Below the pieces are notes generated by a model. It made no database searches. It was given only the letters and a program-made list of their open reading frames with translations, and had not been told where the DNA came from. From Gallaecimonas kandeliae (lineage in GTDB: Bacteria > Pseudomonadota > Gammaproteobacteria > Enterobacterales > Gallaecimonadaceae): DNA of 64,000 nt. Below, piece after piece: positions 1 to 9,405 of the stretch. Made by a program: the position numbers and the translations under genes. The DNA is taken from positions 1,887,415 through 1,951,414 of the forward strand of contig NZ_CP118480.1 in assembly GCF_030450055.1 (NCBI RefSeq). Reading direction: 5' to 3'. Numbering within the stretch: the first letter of the stretch is position 1; every line of letters begins with the position of its first letter.

Positions 1-197
1 CCAGCTTCGGCTTCTTCGACGGCCTCAAGGTGGAAAGCGCCAGCCTGCAGAGCATCGCCCAGGGCGGAATCCAGTTCGCCACCCAAAGCGGCGGCCAGCC
101 GGTGGAGAGGCCCTTGCCGCTGTTCAAGGCGGAGCCTCAAGGCTGGGAAGACTGGTCGCCGGAGCAGGCACCACAAGAGGCCGTGCCCCAGGGCTGA
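1..197 (+). CDS. letB: C-terminal end of a LetB/YebT-type MCE protein (partial)
   Basis: Only the last 64 codons are present, in frame from base 3, ending with TGA at 195-197. The segment GFFDGL followed by a stretch ending in QGGIQFAT is the typical edge of an MCE (MlaD-like) domain, the lipid-binding ring module of PqiB/LetB proteins. A proline- and glutamate-rich tail follows. In Escherichia coli letB (yebT) lies directly upstream of rsmF (yebU), as here, which favours LetB over PqiB. The family forms long periplasmic tunnels that move lipids between the inner and outer membranes. The identification rests on a short fragment plus gene order. Confidence 0.7.
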   Translation, partial: SFGFFDGLKVESASLQSIAQGGIQFATQSGGQPVERPLPLFKAEPQGWEDWSPEQAPQEAVPQG

Positions 198-244
198 GGC
201 TTTTGCTACAATCGCGGCCTGGTTCCCCCAGCCTGGAACAGGCC

Positions 245-1654
245 GTGCATCCCAAGGTTCATATTCCCTCCGACTTCCTGGCGGCCATGGACGCCATCAT
301 GCCCGCAGAACTCAGCCGCGAGGCCTTCCTGGCCGCCTGCCAGCGGCCGCTGCGCCGGGCCATCAGGGTCAACACATTGAAGATCGGCGTCGCCGATTTC
401 GTAAAACGCATGGCCGCCAAGGGCTGGCGCCTTGACCCCGTTCCCTGGTGCGACACCGGCTTCTGGCTGCAAAGGCCCGACGAGACCCTGCCCCTGGGGA
501 GCGAACTGGATCACCTGCTGGGGCTCTTCTACATCCAGGAAGCCTCCTCCATGCTGCCGCCCCAGGCGCTTTGGCAGCAGTTGGACGAGACCCCTGCCCT
601 GGCCATGGACATGGCCGCCGCCCCCGGCTCCAAGACCAGCCAGTTGGCGGCACTGATGAACAACCAGGGACTGCTGCTGGCCAACGAGCTGTCGGCGTCG
701 CGCATCAAGGGGCTGCACGCCAACCTGCAACGGTTGGGGGTGGCCAACAGCGCCATCACCCACTTCGACGGTCGGGTCTTCGGCAGCGCTTTGCCGGAGA
801 CCTTTGACGCCATATTGCTGGACGCCCCCTGCGGCGGCGAGGGCACCATCCGCAAAGACGAAAACGCCCTCAAGAACTGGTCCCAGGCCCATATCGACGA
901 GGTCAGCACCCTGCAGCGGGAGCTGCTGCTCTCCGCCTTCAGGGCATTGAAGGTGGGCGGGGTGCTGGTCTATTCCACCTGCACCCTCAATCGCCAGGAA
1001 AACCAGGAGGTCATCGCCTGGCTGCAGGCCGAATACCCCGGCGCCGCCGAGGTACTGCCCCTGGGCGGCCTCTTCGAGGGTGCCGACAAGGCCCTGACCC
1101 CCGAGGGCTTCCTGCACATCTGGCCGCAGATCTTCGACTCGGAAGGGTTCTTCGTGGCCGCTCTTCGCAAGCAGGCCCAGGTAGCGAGCCCCGAGCCCGA
1201 CTTCAAGGTAGGGCGCTTCCCCTTCGTGCCCGCCCGCGGCAAGGAGGCGGATGCCTTCCGCCACTACCTAAAGCAGCAGTTCGGCTTCGACGCCAGTCGC
1301 CTCAACCTCTGGCAAAGGGACAAGGAGTACTGGCACTTCCCGGCAGAGGCCGAAGCCCTCATCGGCCGGGTACGGCTGGACAGGATTGGCATCAAGGTGG
1401 CCGACGTGGCCGGCAAGGAATGGAAGCTGCACCAGGACTTCGTGATGGCCTTGGGCGCCGGTTGCGCGCCTATGGCCCTCGATGAAGAGCGGGCGCGGGC
1501 TTTCTTCTGCGGCCGGGATCTGGAGGCCCCCGGTCAAAAGGCGGCAGGCGAGAAGGTACTGGCCCTGGACGGGCACCCCATTGGCTCGGCCAAGGCCCTG
1601 GCGGGCAAGCTCAAGAACCGCTTTCCCCGGGAGTTGGTGCGGGACAAGCTGTGA
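245..1654 (+). CDS. rsmF: 16S rRNA (cytosine-1407-C5)-methyltransferase RsmF
   Basis: RsmF methylates C1407 of 16S rRNA in the 30S subunit using SAM. The protein has the NOL1/NOP2/Sun fold. The SAM loop MAAAPGSKTSQ is followed by the two m5C motifs DAPCGGEG and YSTCTLNRQENQ, each with its conserved cysteine. The C-terminal third matches the extra RsmF/PUA-like region, and total length (469 aa) is close to the E. coli protein. An in-frame TTG at 203 lies inside a -10-like TACAAT (205-210), so I prefer the GTG at 245, which begins near the family's usual start (VHIPSDFL). The gene lies 48 nt after letB, the same order as in enterobacteria. Confidence 0.93.
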   Translation: MHPKVHIPSDFLAAMDAIMPAELSREAFLAACQRPLRRAIRVNTLKIGVADFVKRMAAKGWRLDPVPWCDTGFWLQRPDETLPLGSELDHLLGLFYIQEASSMLPPQALWQQLDETPALAMDMAAAPGSKTSQLAALMNNQGLLLANELSASRIKGLHANLQRLGVANSAITHFDGRVFGSALPETFDAILLDAPCGGEGTIRKDENALKNWSQAHIDEVSTLQRELLLSAFRALKVGGVLVYSTCTLNRQENQEVIAWLQAEYPGAAEVLPLGGLFEGADKALTPEGFLHIWPQIFDSEGFFVAALRKQAQVASPEPDFKVGRFPFVPARGKEADAFRHYLKQQFGFDASRLNLWQRDKEYWHFPAEAEALIGRVRLDRIGIKVADVAGKEWKLHQDFVMALGAGCAPMALDEERARAFFCGRDLEAPGQKAAGEKVLALDGHPIGSAKALAGKLKNRFPRELVRDKL

Positions 1655-1850
1655 GGGCCAGAAGGCTCCTAACTGTGTCACAAAAAGTAAATTGAGGTGC
1701 CGCCATGAAAAATGGCGGAGCTTGTTCTACCCTAAAACACAGGTTTTGCACATTTTATGCACAAGCGACACCCCTTCATTAGCGCACGGCTCTTACCAAA
1801 GAGCCATTCCCCTGAGCCCGAAACAAGGACCTCGTTTCGGGCTTTTTTTA
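1655..1850 (+). ncRNA. Structured rsmF 3' region, possible small RNA
   Basis: The stretch between rsmF and the convergent tatD gene has no convincing reading frame. It contains three successive perfect stem-loops. The first has a 7-bp stem (1700-1706 with 1712-1718). The second has a 7-bp stem (1788-1794 with 1799-1805). The third is the terminator at 1815-1843. Such a series could be the rsmF 3' untranslated region or a small RNA processed from it. I did not find a clean promoter inside the stretch. No known RNA family was recognised. Confidence 0.3.
1815..1849 (+). terminator. Intrinsic terminator after rsmF
   Basis: A perfect 10-bp stem (AGCCCGAAAC at 1815-1824 with its complement at 1834-1843) has a 9-nt loop and runs directly into seven T residues. 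The left flank has no A-run, so it terminates only rightward transcription. Confidence 0.9.
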
Positions 1851-2642
1851 TTACCCAAACAAGGCTTGGGTGGCGGGGAAGCAGCGTTGGAAGTTGGCGG
1901 TGGTCGCCTCGCTCAGCTCATCGAGGCTGACGCCTTTGAGCTTGGCGACGAACTCGGCCACGTCCCGCACAAATTGGGGTTCATTGGATTTGCCGCGGTG
2001 CGGCACAGGGGCAAGATAAGGGCTGTCGGTCTCCACCAAGAGGCGCTCTAACGGCAGCGCCTTGACCACCTCACGCAGGGCCTCGGCATTGCGGAAGGTG
2101 ACGATACCGGAGATGGAGATGTAAAAGCCCAGCTCTATGGCCTGCTGGGCCATGTCCAGATCTTCGGTGAAGCAGTGCAGCACGCCCCCCACTTCTTCGG
2201 CCTTCTCCTCGCGCAGTATGTTGAGGGTGTCTTCCTTGGCGTCGCGGGTGTGGATGATGAGCGGTAGGCCGCGCTGGCGGGCGACGCGGATATGGTGGCG
2301 GAAAGAGGCCTTCTGCAGCTCGGCCGTCTCGGGTGCGTAGAAATAGTCGAGGCCCGTCTCCCCTATGGCCACCACCTTGGGATCCAGCGACAGCTCAAAA
2401 AGCCTGTCCAGATCCTGAGCTTCCTTCTGATCAAGGGGATGCACGCCACAGCTGGCCGCCACCTCGTCGAAGTCGCGGATGGCGTCCATCATGGTCGGAA
2501 AGCCTTCCAGGGTCACGCAGACACAGAGGAAGCGTTCAATGCCGCGGTCTTTGGCCCTTTCCAGGGCGGCCGCCAGGTTGTCGCCTTCGGCCAGTTTCAA
2601 TCTTTCCAGGTGGCAGTGGGAATCAACCAACAACGCTGTCAC
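1851..2642 (-). CDS. ycfH: TatD-family metal-dependent hydrolase YcfH
   Basis: This is a 263-aa TIM-barrel metallohydrolase of the TatD DNase family. Metal-binding motifs are visible in order: DSHCHLE at the N terminus, the glutamate in GETGLDYFY, HTRDA, LHCFTE and ETDSPYLAPVPHRGK near the end. It is likely a 3'-5' exonuclease or a deoxyribonuclease acting on damaged DNA; the exact substrate of YcfH is not known. The start is a GTG with a GGAAGGA ribosome-binding sequence immediately upstream, overlapping the end of holB by 20 nt. The pabC-mltG-tmk-holB-ycfH order is the same as in E. coli. Confidence 0.92.
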   Translation of the reverse strand: MTALLVDSHCHLERLKLAEGDNLAAALERAKDRGIERFLCVCVTLEGFPTMMDAIRDFDEVAASCGVHPLDQKEAQDLDRLFELSLDPKVVAIGETGLDYFYAPETAELQKASFRHHIRVARQRGLPLIIHTRDAKEDTLNILREEKAEEVGGVLHCFTEDLDMAQQAIELGFYISISGIVTFRNAEALREVVKALPLERLLVETDSPYLAPVPHRGKSNEPQFVRDVAEFVAKLKGVSLDELSEATTANFQRCFPATQALFG

Positions 2643-3567
2643 TCCTTCCTTCGGTCAATTGCCAGGCGATGTCCATCAGCAGCCACTTGCTGTTGATGGC
2701 GGGCTGTTCCAGCAGCAATTTGCGGCTGCCCAGCACCGACTGCCAGAGGGCGGTCAAGGCGCCCTCGTCCAGCAGTTCCTGGCGGTCGAGGCGCTCATGA
2801 TACAGGGGTGGCAGGCCCCGTGCCAAACGGGCCTGGTCCAGCAGGCGGTGGGCCAGCTCGTCCAGGCACAAGAGCGCTTCCTTGTGCCAGCGGTCGGCAA
2901 ACTGTTCGGGAAAGAGATGACGGGTTTCCAGCGCCACCAGATCGGCCTGCAGCTTGGCGACCTTGTCCTGGTAGCCCGTCTCCAGGGCGGCTTTAAGGGC
3001 CAGGGGCGCGCCGTGGAAACGGCGCAGCAGGGCCACGCTGGCGCCAATGCCCTGCCCTTGCAGCCAGGCCAGGGCTTCCGCCTCAAGAGGCGCCGGCAGG
3101 TGCAGCTGCTGGCAACGGGAGAGGATGGTGGGGAGCAGCTGTCCCGGCCTGCTGCTTGCCAACAGCCAGAAGGTACCTGCCGGCGGCTCTTCCAGGGATT
3201 TGAGCAAGGCATTGGCGGCGTTGAGGTTGAGGCTGTCGGCCTCGTTCATGATCACCACCTTGGCTCCCCCCAGCAGGGGCGCGCCGTAGACAGGCCCCAT
3301 CAGGGCGCGGATGGCGTCCACCTTGATGGAGCCGTTGTCCGGCTCGACCCTGTGCAGATCCGGGTGGGTGCCGGCACGGAACAAATGGCAACCATGGCAC
3401 TGGCCACAGGCGATGCCATTGCTGCACAGCAGCCGCTGGGCCAAGGCATCGGCCAAGAGCCCCTTGCCGACCCCGGCAGGGCCTGTCAGCAGGTAGGCGT
3501 GGGCCAGGCGTCCCTGGGCCTGCCACTGACCGAACTGGTCAAGAAAGGGCGCCAGCCAGGGCAGCAT
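2623..3567 (-). CDS. holB: DNA polymerase III subunit delta'
   Basis: The delta' subunit of the clamp loader opens the beta clamp together with delta and gamma/tau. The 314-aa protein has a P-loop-like segment (TGPAGVGKG), the four-cysteine zinc module seen in CGQCHGC with an earlier cysteine, and the conserved SLEEPPAGT segment followed by LSRCQ. This is typical of the AAA+ clamp-loader fold. An upstream TTG is in frame, but the ATG at 3567 overlaps the tmk stop as TGATG, so I chose that. It is part of the tight chain of overlapping leftward genes and is probably translated by coupling to tmk. Confidence 0.94.
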   Translation of the reverse strand: MLPWLAPFLDQFGQWQAQGRLAHAYLLTGPAGVGKGLLADALAQRLLCSNGIACGQCHGCHLFRAGTHPDLHRVEPDNGSIKVDAIRALMGPVYGAPLLGGAKVVIMNEADSLNLNAANALLKSLEEPPAGTFWLLASSRPGQLLPTILSRCQQLHLPAPLEAEALAWLQGQGIGASVALLRRFHGAPLALKAALETGYQDKVAKLQADLVALETRHLFPEQFADRWHKEALLCLDELAHRLLDQARLARGLPPLYHERLDRQELLDEGALTALWQSVLGSRKLLLEQPAINSKWLLMDIAWQLTEGRSDSVVG

Positions 3568-4202
3568 CAACGCTGCTCCAGATGAGCTGCCAGGGCTTCA
3601 TGGAGAGCGGCGTGCACGGCTTCCAGGGGCTGGGCCGCATCTATCACGATGATGCTGGGATCCTGGGCGGCCAGTTCAAGGTATCGCGCCCGGGTGCGCA
3701 AGAAAAAGGCCAGCTGTTCCCGCTCGATACGGTCCAGCTCCCCCCGCGCCTTGGCGCGCTCCAGGCCAAGGGCCGGATCGATGTCGAGGTAGAGGGTCAG
3801 CACAGGCCGAAAATCCCCCAACACCGCCTGGCGGATACTGTCGATAAGGGCGCAGTCAAGGCCACGGCCGCCGCCCTGATAGGCGCGGCTGGACAGATCG
3901 TGCCTGTCACCCACCACCCAGTGGCCAGCCTGCAAGGCCGGCTTGATGACGTTCTCCACCAGTTGCACCCTGGCGGCATACATCAGCAGCAGTTCGGCCT
4001 GGGGCGTCAGGGGTTCGTCGTGCACATTTTTCACCAGGTCGCGCATGGCTTCTGCCAGGGGCGTGCCGCCCGGCTCGCGGGTCTGCACCACGGTGGCGCC
4101 ACGGTTTTCCAGGAAGGCACGCACTTGCGCCACGGCGGTGGACTTGCCGGCCCCCTCCAAACCCTCTATGACCACGAACCCCGGGGCTTTGAGCTGCTTC
4201 AT
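3567..4202 (-). CDS. tmk: Thymidylate kinase
   Basis: The enzyme phosphorylates dTMP to dTDP with ATP, an essential step for dTTP supply. The 211-aa protein opens with the P-loop [10 protein letters not shown], followed by the DRx-type motif [11 protein letters not shown] and the [13 protein letters not shown] segment that binds dTMP. The lid with the RGELDRIE segment lies near residue 150. The start ATG overlaps the mltG stop as ATGA, and its own stop overlaps holB. Length and motifs are normal for the proteobacterial enzyme. Confidence 0.96.
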   Translation of the reverse strand: MKQLKAPGFVVIEGLEGAGKSTAVAQVRAFLENRGATVVQTREPGGTPLAEAMRDLVKNVHDEPLTPQAELLLMYAARVQLVENVIKPALQAGHWVVGDRHDLSSRAYQGGGRGLDCALIDSIRQAVLGDFRPVLTLYLDIDPALGLERAKARGELDRIEREQLAFFLRTRARYLELAAQDPSIIVIDAAQPLEAVHAALHEALAAHLEQR

Positions 4203-5188
4203 CCACGTCCTCTCTGGTAACGGTTCACTGCGTTGTTGTGTTCGCGCAGCGTCTTGGAAAATACATGGCTGCCGTCCCCCTTGGCCACGAAGTAGAGGTA
4301 ATCGGCCTTGGCCGGGTGCAGCACCGCCAAAATGGCGGCCCTGGACGGCATGGCGATGGGGGTCGGCGGCAGTCCTTTGATCACATAGGTATTGTATGGG
4401 GTCGACTGCTTGAGGTGGGCCCGCGTCAGGTTACCGTCGAAACTGTCCCCCAGGCCGTAGATCACCGTAGGATCCGTCTGCAGCCGCATGCCCTTTTGCA
4501 GGCGGTTGATAAAGACAGAGGCGATAAGGGGCCGCTCGGCCGGCAGCGCCGTTTCCTTTTCGACGATGGAGGCCAGGATCAGCGCCTGGTAGGGGCTTTC
4601 GAACGGCAGGCCCTTGTCGCGCCCTTCCCAACTGACCTCCAGGTAATGGGCCATGGCCTTATGTGCCCGCTCAAGAAGCGCTGCCTCGGTATCACCACAG
4701 CGGTACTGGTAGGTGTCCGGCATCAACCAGCCTTCCAGCTTGGCAAGGCCCAGGGCCTTGGCCAGCTCTTGCTCGTCGGCAACGCCAGCCAGGTGCGGCG
4801 CGTCGGCCAGCCGCTGTTGCCATTCGCTGAAACGCTCGCCGTCCACCAAAGTCACCTGGTAGCTCTGCTCGCGGCCGGCGGCGGCGTCTTGCAGCAACGT
4901 CTTGGCGGTCATGCCGGGGGTCAGCTCGTAGCAGCCGGCCCGGATCTGGGCAAGATCGGGCTCAAGTTTCAGCAGCAGCCGGTATGGCCAGCCTTCCTTG
5001 ATAAGCCCCTGGCGGTTGAGATCCTTGATCAGGTGACGGGCACTGGTGCCAGGGGTCAACTCCAGGGTGCGCGGCGCATCCAGGGCCAGGGGCATCTTAA
5101 GCGCCTGGCGGTATTGCCAACTGGCCGTCAGCAGCAGGGCGCCGAGGGCGCTCAGCAGCAGGGCCGTTATCCAGAAAAGTTTCTTCAT
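4199..5188 (-). CDS. mltG: Endolytic murein transglycosylase MltG
   Basis: MltG (YceG) is an inner-membrane lytic transglycosylase that cuts nascent glycan strands and sets their length. The 329-aa protein has one N-terminal transmembrane helix (residues about 3-22), a LysM-like region and the YceG catalytic domain. The catalytic glutamate is in ASIVEKET, followed by the conserved [10 protein letters not shown] and [10 protein letters not shown] motifs. A longer start 18 nt upstream exists, but the ATG at 5188 overlaps the pabC stop as ATGA and puts the membrane helix directly at the N terminus. Confidence 0.94.
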   Translation of the reverse strand: MKKLFWITALLLSALGALLLTASWQYRQALKMPLALDAPRTLELTPGTSARHLIKDLNRQGLIKEGWPYRLLLKLEPDLAQIRAGCYELTPGMTAKTLLQDAAAGREQSYQVTLVDGERFSEWQQRLADAPHLAGVADEQELAKALGLAKLEGWLMPDTYQYRCGDTEAALLERAHKAMAHYLEVSWEGRDKGLPFESPYQALILASIVEKETALPAERPLIASVFINRLQKGMRLQTDPTVIYGLGDSFDGNLTRAHLKQSTPYNTYVIKGLPPTPIAMPSRAAILAVLHPAKADYLYFVAKGDGSHVFSKTLREHNNAVNRYQRGRG

Positions 5189-5946
5189 GGGTTCAACTGA
5201 CGGCAAAGGGCCTGGCCGATGTGGCCAGGCGGCAGAGGCCGGCCCTCCAGTTCACGAACCGGAACCAGCCCCATCAGCGCATTGGTGATAAAGATCTCGT
5301 CGGCATCCAGCAGCACCTCGAAAGGCGCCTTGATGATGTGGACGTCAGCCTCGGCCATGACCCTGGCCCTCATGGTGCCCAGCACGCCACTGCCATCCAG
5401 CTTGGGGGTGTAGAGGCGGCCGCCCTTGGCCCAGAAGAGGTTGGCGCTGGTGACCGACACCAGCATGCCCTGCCCGTCCAGCAGCACCGCCTCGTCGCAG
5501 TCCAGGGTCTTCAGCGCCTGGGCAGCCAGCACCTGCTCCAGGCGGTTGCAGTGCTTGAGGCCGGCCAGCATGGGGCTGGTACCCAGGGTGACTGGGCTGA
5601 GGCCAAGGCGAATACCCTGCTCGCGCCAGGCCGGATAATGGGCCGGCAAGGCAAAGTGGCTCAGCCAGACTTCGGTGTCCCCCTCATTGGGGGCATAACC
5701 GCGGCCACCCTGGGCCCGTACCAACAGCACCTTTATGCCGCCCTCCCCCAGGGCCTTGGCCTGGTTTGTAACCGCCTGGGTCAGGGCAGGCCAATCGACG
5801 GGGGCCAGGTGCAGGCGGCCACAGCCTTCCTGCAGCCTGTCCAAGTGGGCAGGCCAGTCCAGGGGGGCTCCCTGGTGGACCCTCAAGGTGGTGAAATGGC
5901 CGTCGCCATACTGGAGGCGGCTGGGATGGGGTTCGAGCCTGAACAT
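5185..5946 (-). CDS. pabC: Aminodeoxychorismate lyase
   Basis: PabC is a PLP enzyme that converts 4-amino-4-deoxychorismate to 4-aminobenzoate and pyruvate for folate synthesis. The 253-aa protein belongs to the class IV aminotransferase fold. YGDGHFTTLRV lies near the N terminus, the GLKHCNRLEQV segment carries the expected PLP lysine, and SVTSANLFW and IFITNALMGLVPV follow. The ATG lies only 4 nt after the T-tract of the fabF terminator and has no recognisable Shine-Dalgarno sequence. Translation may therefore depend on read-through transcripts or a poorly initiating leader. It is followed by mltG with a 4-nt overlap. Confidence 0.93.
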   Translation of the reverse strand: MFRLEPHPSRLQYGDGHFTTLRVHQGAPLDWPAHLDRLQEGCGRLHLAPVDWPALTQAVTNQAKALGEGGIKVLLVRAQGGRGYAPNEGDTEVWLSHFALPAHYPAWREQGIRLGLSPVTLGTSPMLAGLKHCNRLEQVLAAQALKTLDCDEAVLLDGQGMLVSVTSANLFWAKGGRLYTPKLDGSGVLGTMRARVMAEADVHIIKAPFEVLLDADEIFITNALMGLVPVRELEGRPLPPGHIGQALCRQLNP

Positions 5947-5950
5947 AGGT

Positions 5951-5992
5951 AATAAAAAACGCCTGATAAGCCGCTAGGTTATCAGGCGTTTT
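5951..5992 (-). terminator. Intrinsic terminator after fabF, abutting pabC
   Basis: On the minus strand a stem of about 13 bp (AAAACGCCTGATAA with its complement, arms within 5956-5968 and 5979-5992) is followed by TTTTTTATT at 5951-5959. The pabC ATG lies only a few bases further on, so the terminator occupies the whole pabC leader. Confidence 0.88.
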
Positions 5993-6007
5993 GCCAAGTT
6001 ACATCCT

Positions 6008-7246
6008 TTAGATACGGCTGAACAGCAAGGAGCCGTTGGTACCGCCGAAACCGAAGGAGTTACAGAGCACGTGCTCCACCTTGGCCTGGCGCGCCTCGTG
6101 AGGCACGTAATCCAGGTCACACCCCTCAGACGGGTTGTCCAGGTTGATGGTGGGCGGTATGGCATTGTCCACCAGGCTCATCACAGAGATGATGGCTTCG
6201 ACCGAGCCAGCGGCACCCAGCAGGTGACCGGTCATGGACTTGGTGGAGCTCACCATCAGCTTGTAGGCATGGTCCCCGAACACGGACTTCACCGCGTTGG
6301 TCTCGGCGATGTCGCCGGCCGGGGTGGAGGTGCCGTGGGCGTTGACGTAGCCCACCTGGCTGGGATCCAACCTGGCATCGCGGATGGCGTTGGCCATGGA
6401 AGCCGCGGCCCCAGCGCCGTTGTCCGGCGGTGAGGTCATGTGGTAGGCATCGCCGCTCATGCCAAAACCGGTCAGCTCGGCGTAGATGCGGGCGCCACGG
6501 GCCTTGGCGTGTTCGTACTCTTCCACCACCATGACACCGGCACCGTCACCCAGCACGAAACCGTCGCGGTCGCGGTCCCAAGGGCGGCTGGCGGCCCTGG
6601 GATCGTCATTACGGGTGGACAGGGCGCGGGCCGCGCCGAAGCCGCCCATGCCAAGGGCGGTACAGGCCATCTCGGCACCACCGGCCAGCATGACGTCGGC
6701 ATCACCATAAGCGATCATCCGCGCCGCATGGCCGATGTTGTGAACGCCGGTAGTACAAGCAGTGGTGATGGCGATATTGGGGCCGCGCAGGCCGTACATG
6801 ATGGACAGGTGTCCTGCCACCATGTTGATGATGGTGCTGGGCACGAAGAAGGGCGACATCTTGCGCGGACCATTGGCCAGCAGGGCCTCATGGTTCTTTT
6901 CGATAAGCCCAAGGCCACCGATACCGGAACCGACGGCCACGCCGAAGCGGCTCAGATCGGTCTTGTCCAACTCGATACCACTGTCTTGCAAGGCCTGGAT
7001 ACCGGCCACGACACCATACTGGATGAACAAGTCCATCTTCTTGGCGTCCTTGCTGGACATGTACTGAGTGACATCGAATTCTTTGACGTTACCGGCAAAG
7101 TGGGTGGTAAAGGCGCTGGTATCGAAGCAGCTGATGGTATCGATACCGCTTTGACCGGCCAGCAGGGCCTGCCAGGAAGCATTGACGCTGTTGCCCACGG
7201 GGGACAGCATGCCCATACCGGTTACAACGACACGACGCTTGGTCAC
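6008..7246 (-). CDS. fabF: 3-oxoacyl-ACP synthase II
   Basis: FabF condenses malonyl-ACP with acyl-ACP during elongation and controls the temperature-sensitive C16:1 to C18:1 step. The 412-aa protein carries the full thiolase-fold active site: the cysteine in [11 protein letters not shown] near residue 163, the histidine in [12 protein letters not shown], the lysine in [14 protein letters not shown] and the phenylalanine-glycine loop NSFGFGGTN at the end. It is the last gene of the fatty-acid operon. A 9-bp hairpin without a T-run separates it from acpP, and a strong terminator follows. Confidence 0.97.
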   Translation of the reverse strand: MTKRRVVVTGMGMLSPVGNSVNASWQALLAGQSGIDTISCFDTSAFTTHFAGNVKEFDVTQYMSSKDAKKMDLFIQYGVVAGIQALQDSGIELDKTDLSRFGVAVGSGIGGLGLIEKNHEALLANGPRKMSPFFVPSTIINMVAGHLSIMYGLRGPNIAITTACTTGVHNIGHAARMIAYGDADVMLAGGAEMACTALGMGGFGAARALSTRNDDPRAASRPWDRDRDGFVLGDGAGVMVVEEYEHAKARGARIYAELTGFGMSGDAYHMTSPPDNGAGAAASMANAIRDARLDPSQVGYVNAHGTSTPAGDIAETNAVKSVFGDHAYKLMVSSTKSMTGHLLGAAGSVEAIISVMSLVDNAIPPTINLDNPSEGCDLDYVPHEARQAKVEHVLCNSFGFGGTNGSLLFSRI

Positions 7247-7289
7247 GGCGTTTGCCTCCGAAAGGAAAAAATCGAGGGTCGATACAGGA

Positions 7290-7315
7290 AACAGGCGGCC
7301 CGAAGACCGCCTGTT
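7290..7315 (-). promoter_or_regulatory. Hairpin between acpP and fabF
   Basis: A perfect 9-bp stem (7290-7298 with 7307-7315, loop of 8 nt) lies just after the acpP stop. It has no T-tract, so it looks like an RNA stabiliser or processing signal that allows acpP mRNA to outnumber fabF mRNA. Function is inferred. Confidence 0.45.
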
Positions 7316-7321
7316 GAAAGA

Positions 7322-7558
7322 TTAGCCCTGGTGGGCAGTGACGTAGTCGATAGCCGCTTGAACGGTGGTGATCTTCTCGGCTTCTTCGTCCGGGATCTCG
7401 GTATCGAACTCTTCTTCCAGCGCCATCACCAGCTCAACGGTGTCCAGAGAGTCAGCGCCGAGGTCGTCAACGAAAGAAGCTTCGTTCTTGACTTCTTCTT
7501 CCTTAACGCCCAGTTGCTCGACGATGATTTTCTTAACGCGTTCTTCGATAGTGCTCAT
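7322..7558 (-). CDS. acpP: Acyl carrier protein
   Basis: ACP carries growing acyl chains on a 4'-phosphopantetheine arm. The 78-aa acidic protein is nearly identical in pattern to E. coli AcpP. The modified serine is Ser37 in [18 protein letters not shown]. It is encoded after fabG with a 157-nt gap that holds its own promoter (TTGCAA, 16-bp spacer, TACACT), which fits the very high expression needed. A good Shine-Dalgarno sequence (AAGGAAAC) lies before the ATG. Confidence 0.98.
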   Translation of the reverse strand: MSTIEERVKKIIVEQLGVKEEEVKNEASFVDDLGADSLDTVELVMALEEEFDTEIPDEEAEKITTVQAAIDYVTAHQG

Positions 7559-7605
7559 AGCTTGTTGTTTCCTTAGCAGTACGCTGTGAATAGCGAATTG
7601 GGGCT

Positions 7606-7633
7606 AGTGTATTCGATCCCCAAATCTTTGCAA
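7606..7633 (-). promoter_or_regulatory. Putative acpP promoter
   Basis: On the minus strand, -35 TTGCAA (7628-7633), a 16-bp spacer and -10 TACACT (7606-7611) give a start roughly 40 nt before acpP. It would drive acpP-fabF independently of the upstream fab operon. Confidence 0.6.
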
Positions 7634-7715
7634 GGGAAAGGAAAACCGCGAAGTTGCTGGTCAAACCACGGCATTAGGCCGGTGTTCGCCTCTTGTTCGC
7701 GCATTTTCCCATCAC

Positions 7716-8459
7716 TTACGCCATCACCATGCCGCCATTGACGTGCAAGGTTTCACCCGTGATGTAGCCGGCTTCTTCCGAGGCCAGGAAGGCTACCGCA
7801 CTGGCAATTTCAGCGGGACTTCCCAGGCGTGCCAGCGGCACTTGCCCGAAGATCCCGGATTTTTGCTCTTCGGTCAGTTCGCGGGTCATATCGGTGTCGA
7901 TAAAGCCGGGAGCGACCGCGTTGACAGTAATGTTGCGCGAGGCGACTTCACGGGCCAGGGATTTGGTGAAGCCAAGCAGGCCTGCCTTGGCGGCAGCGTA
8001 GTTGACCTGTCCCTGGTTACCCATGGTGCCCACGACTGAGCCCACGGAAATGATGCGTCCTGCGCGTTTTTTCATCATCGGCCGCAGTACGGCCTTGGAC
8101 AGACGATAGAGGGATTTGAGATTGGTGTCGATGACATCATCCCATTCTTCGTCTTTCATACGCATCAGCAGGTTGTCACGGGTGATACCGGCGTTGTTCA
8201 CCAGAATATCCAGCTCCCCTGCCCGCTCCTTGATGGCGGCAAGAGCGGCGTCGATGCTGTCGGCATCGGTGACGTTCAGGCAAAGGCCACGGCCTTCGCC
8301 CAGGAAGGCGCTGATGGCATCGGCGCCCTTATCGGAGGTGGCGGTACCGAAAACGGTGGCGCCTTGGGCGGCCAGGCGCTCGGCGATGGCACGGCCGATA
8401 CCACGGCTGGCACCGGTGACCAGGGCGATTTTGCCGGTCAGAGATAAAAAGTCAGACAT
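7716..8459 (-). CDS. fabG: 3-oxoacyl-ACP reductase
   Basis: FabG reduces 3-oxoacyl-ACP to 3-hydroxyacyl-ACP with NADPH. The 247-aa protein is a classical short-chain dehydrogenase. The nucleotide-binding [15 protein letters not shown] is near residue 15, NNAG at about residue 86, and the catalytic Ser-Tyr-Lys set in [20 protein letters not shown]. The C-terminal [17 protein letters not shown] is the usual FabG ending. The gene starts 7 nt after the fabD stop codon and belongs to the same leftward transcript. Confidence 0.97.
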   Translation of the reverse strand: MSDFLSLTGKIALVTGASRGIGRAIAERLAAQGATVFGTATSDKGADAISAFLGEGRGLCLNVTDADSIDAALAAIKERAGELDILVNNAGITRDNLLMRMKDEEWDDVIDTNLKSLYRLSKAVLRPMMKKRAGRIISVGSVVGTMGNQGQVNYAAAKAGLLGFTKSLAREVASRNITVNAVAPGFIDTDMTRELTEEQKSGIFGQVPLARLGSPAEIASAVAFLASEEAGYITGETLHVNGGMVMA

Positions 8460-8466
8460 GATTCCC

Positions 8467-9393
8467 TCACTTGACCAGGGCGCGCAGGTCGTCGCCGCTA
8501 TGCAGGGCGCTGGCGTTCAGCGCCTTGTCTATCCGTTTCACCAGGCCGCAGAGCACCTTGCCCGGGCCGCATTCAAACATTTCGGTGACGCCTTCTTTGG
8601 CCATGGCCTCGACAGACTCTGTCCAGCGCACCGGGCTGAACAGCTGGCGTACCAGCGCATCCTTGATGGCGGCAGGGTCGCTGGCCTGGGCCACGTCGAC
8701 GTTGTTCACCACCGGCACCTTGGGTGCCTTGATCTCGATTTGGTTCAGACGCTCGGCCAGCTTTTCGGCGGCCGGTTTCATCAGGGCACAGTGGCTGGGC
8801 ACTGAGACGCTCAGCGGCAATGCGCGCTTGGCGCCTTTTTCCTTGAGCACCTCGCAGGCACGGTCGACAGCCGCCTTGGAGCCGGCGATCACCACCTGGC
8901 CGGGGCTGTTGAAGTTGACCGCTTCCACGACATCGCCTTGGGCGGCTTCGCTACAACCTTCAACGACGGCGGCATCGTCCAGGCCTATGATGGCGGCCAT
9001 GGCACCGGTGCCGGCCGGCACGGCGGCCTGCATGAACTGGCCACGGGCCTCTACCAGGGCAACGGCATCCTTGAAATCCAAAGCGCCAGCGCAGACCAGG
9101 GCGGAATATTCACCGAGGCTGTGGCCTGCCATCAGCTCAGGCATAGCGCCGCCCAGGGCTTCATAGACGCGGTAAGTGGCGACAGAAGCGGTGAGCAGGG
9201 CCGGTTGGGTACGCTCTGTGGCATTCAGAACGGCCTCGGGGCCGTCCTGCACCAAAGACCAGAGGTCATAACCCAGCACGTCCGAGGCTTCCTTGAAGGT
9301 GTCCAGCACTTGCGGGAAGTCGGCGGCCAGCTCGGCCAGCATGCCAACGCTCTGAGAGCCTTGTCCCGGAAATATAAAGGCAGTTCTTTGCAT
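8467..9393 (-). CDS. fabD: Malonyl-CoA:ACP transacylase
   Basis: FabD transfers malonyl from CoA to ACP. The 308-aa protein has the nucleophile elbow GHSLGEY with Ser92, the early FPGQGSQ motif, the arginine region near residue 117 (EARGQFMQ) and the catalytic histidine in VPSHCALM. Length matches E. coli FabD. The start ATG lies 12 nt after the fabH stop. It shares an operon with fabH and fabG. Confidence 0.97.
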   Translation of the reverse strand: MQRTAFIFPGQGSQSVGMLAELAADFPQVLDTFKEASDVLGYDLWSLVQDGPEAVLNATERTQPALLTASVATYRVYEALGGAMPELMAGHSLGEYSALVCAGALDFKDAVALVEARGQFMQAAVPAGTGAMAAIIGLDDAAVVEGCSEAAQGDVVEAVNFNSPGQVVIAGSKAAVDRACEVLKEKGAKRALPLSVSVPSHCALMKPAAEKLAERLNQIEIKAPKVPVVNNVDVAQASDPAAIKDALVRQLFSPVRWTESVEAMAKEGVTEMFECGPGKVLCGLVKRIDKALNASALHSGDDLRALVK

Positions 9394-9405
9394 TTTTTTG
9401 GCCTT

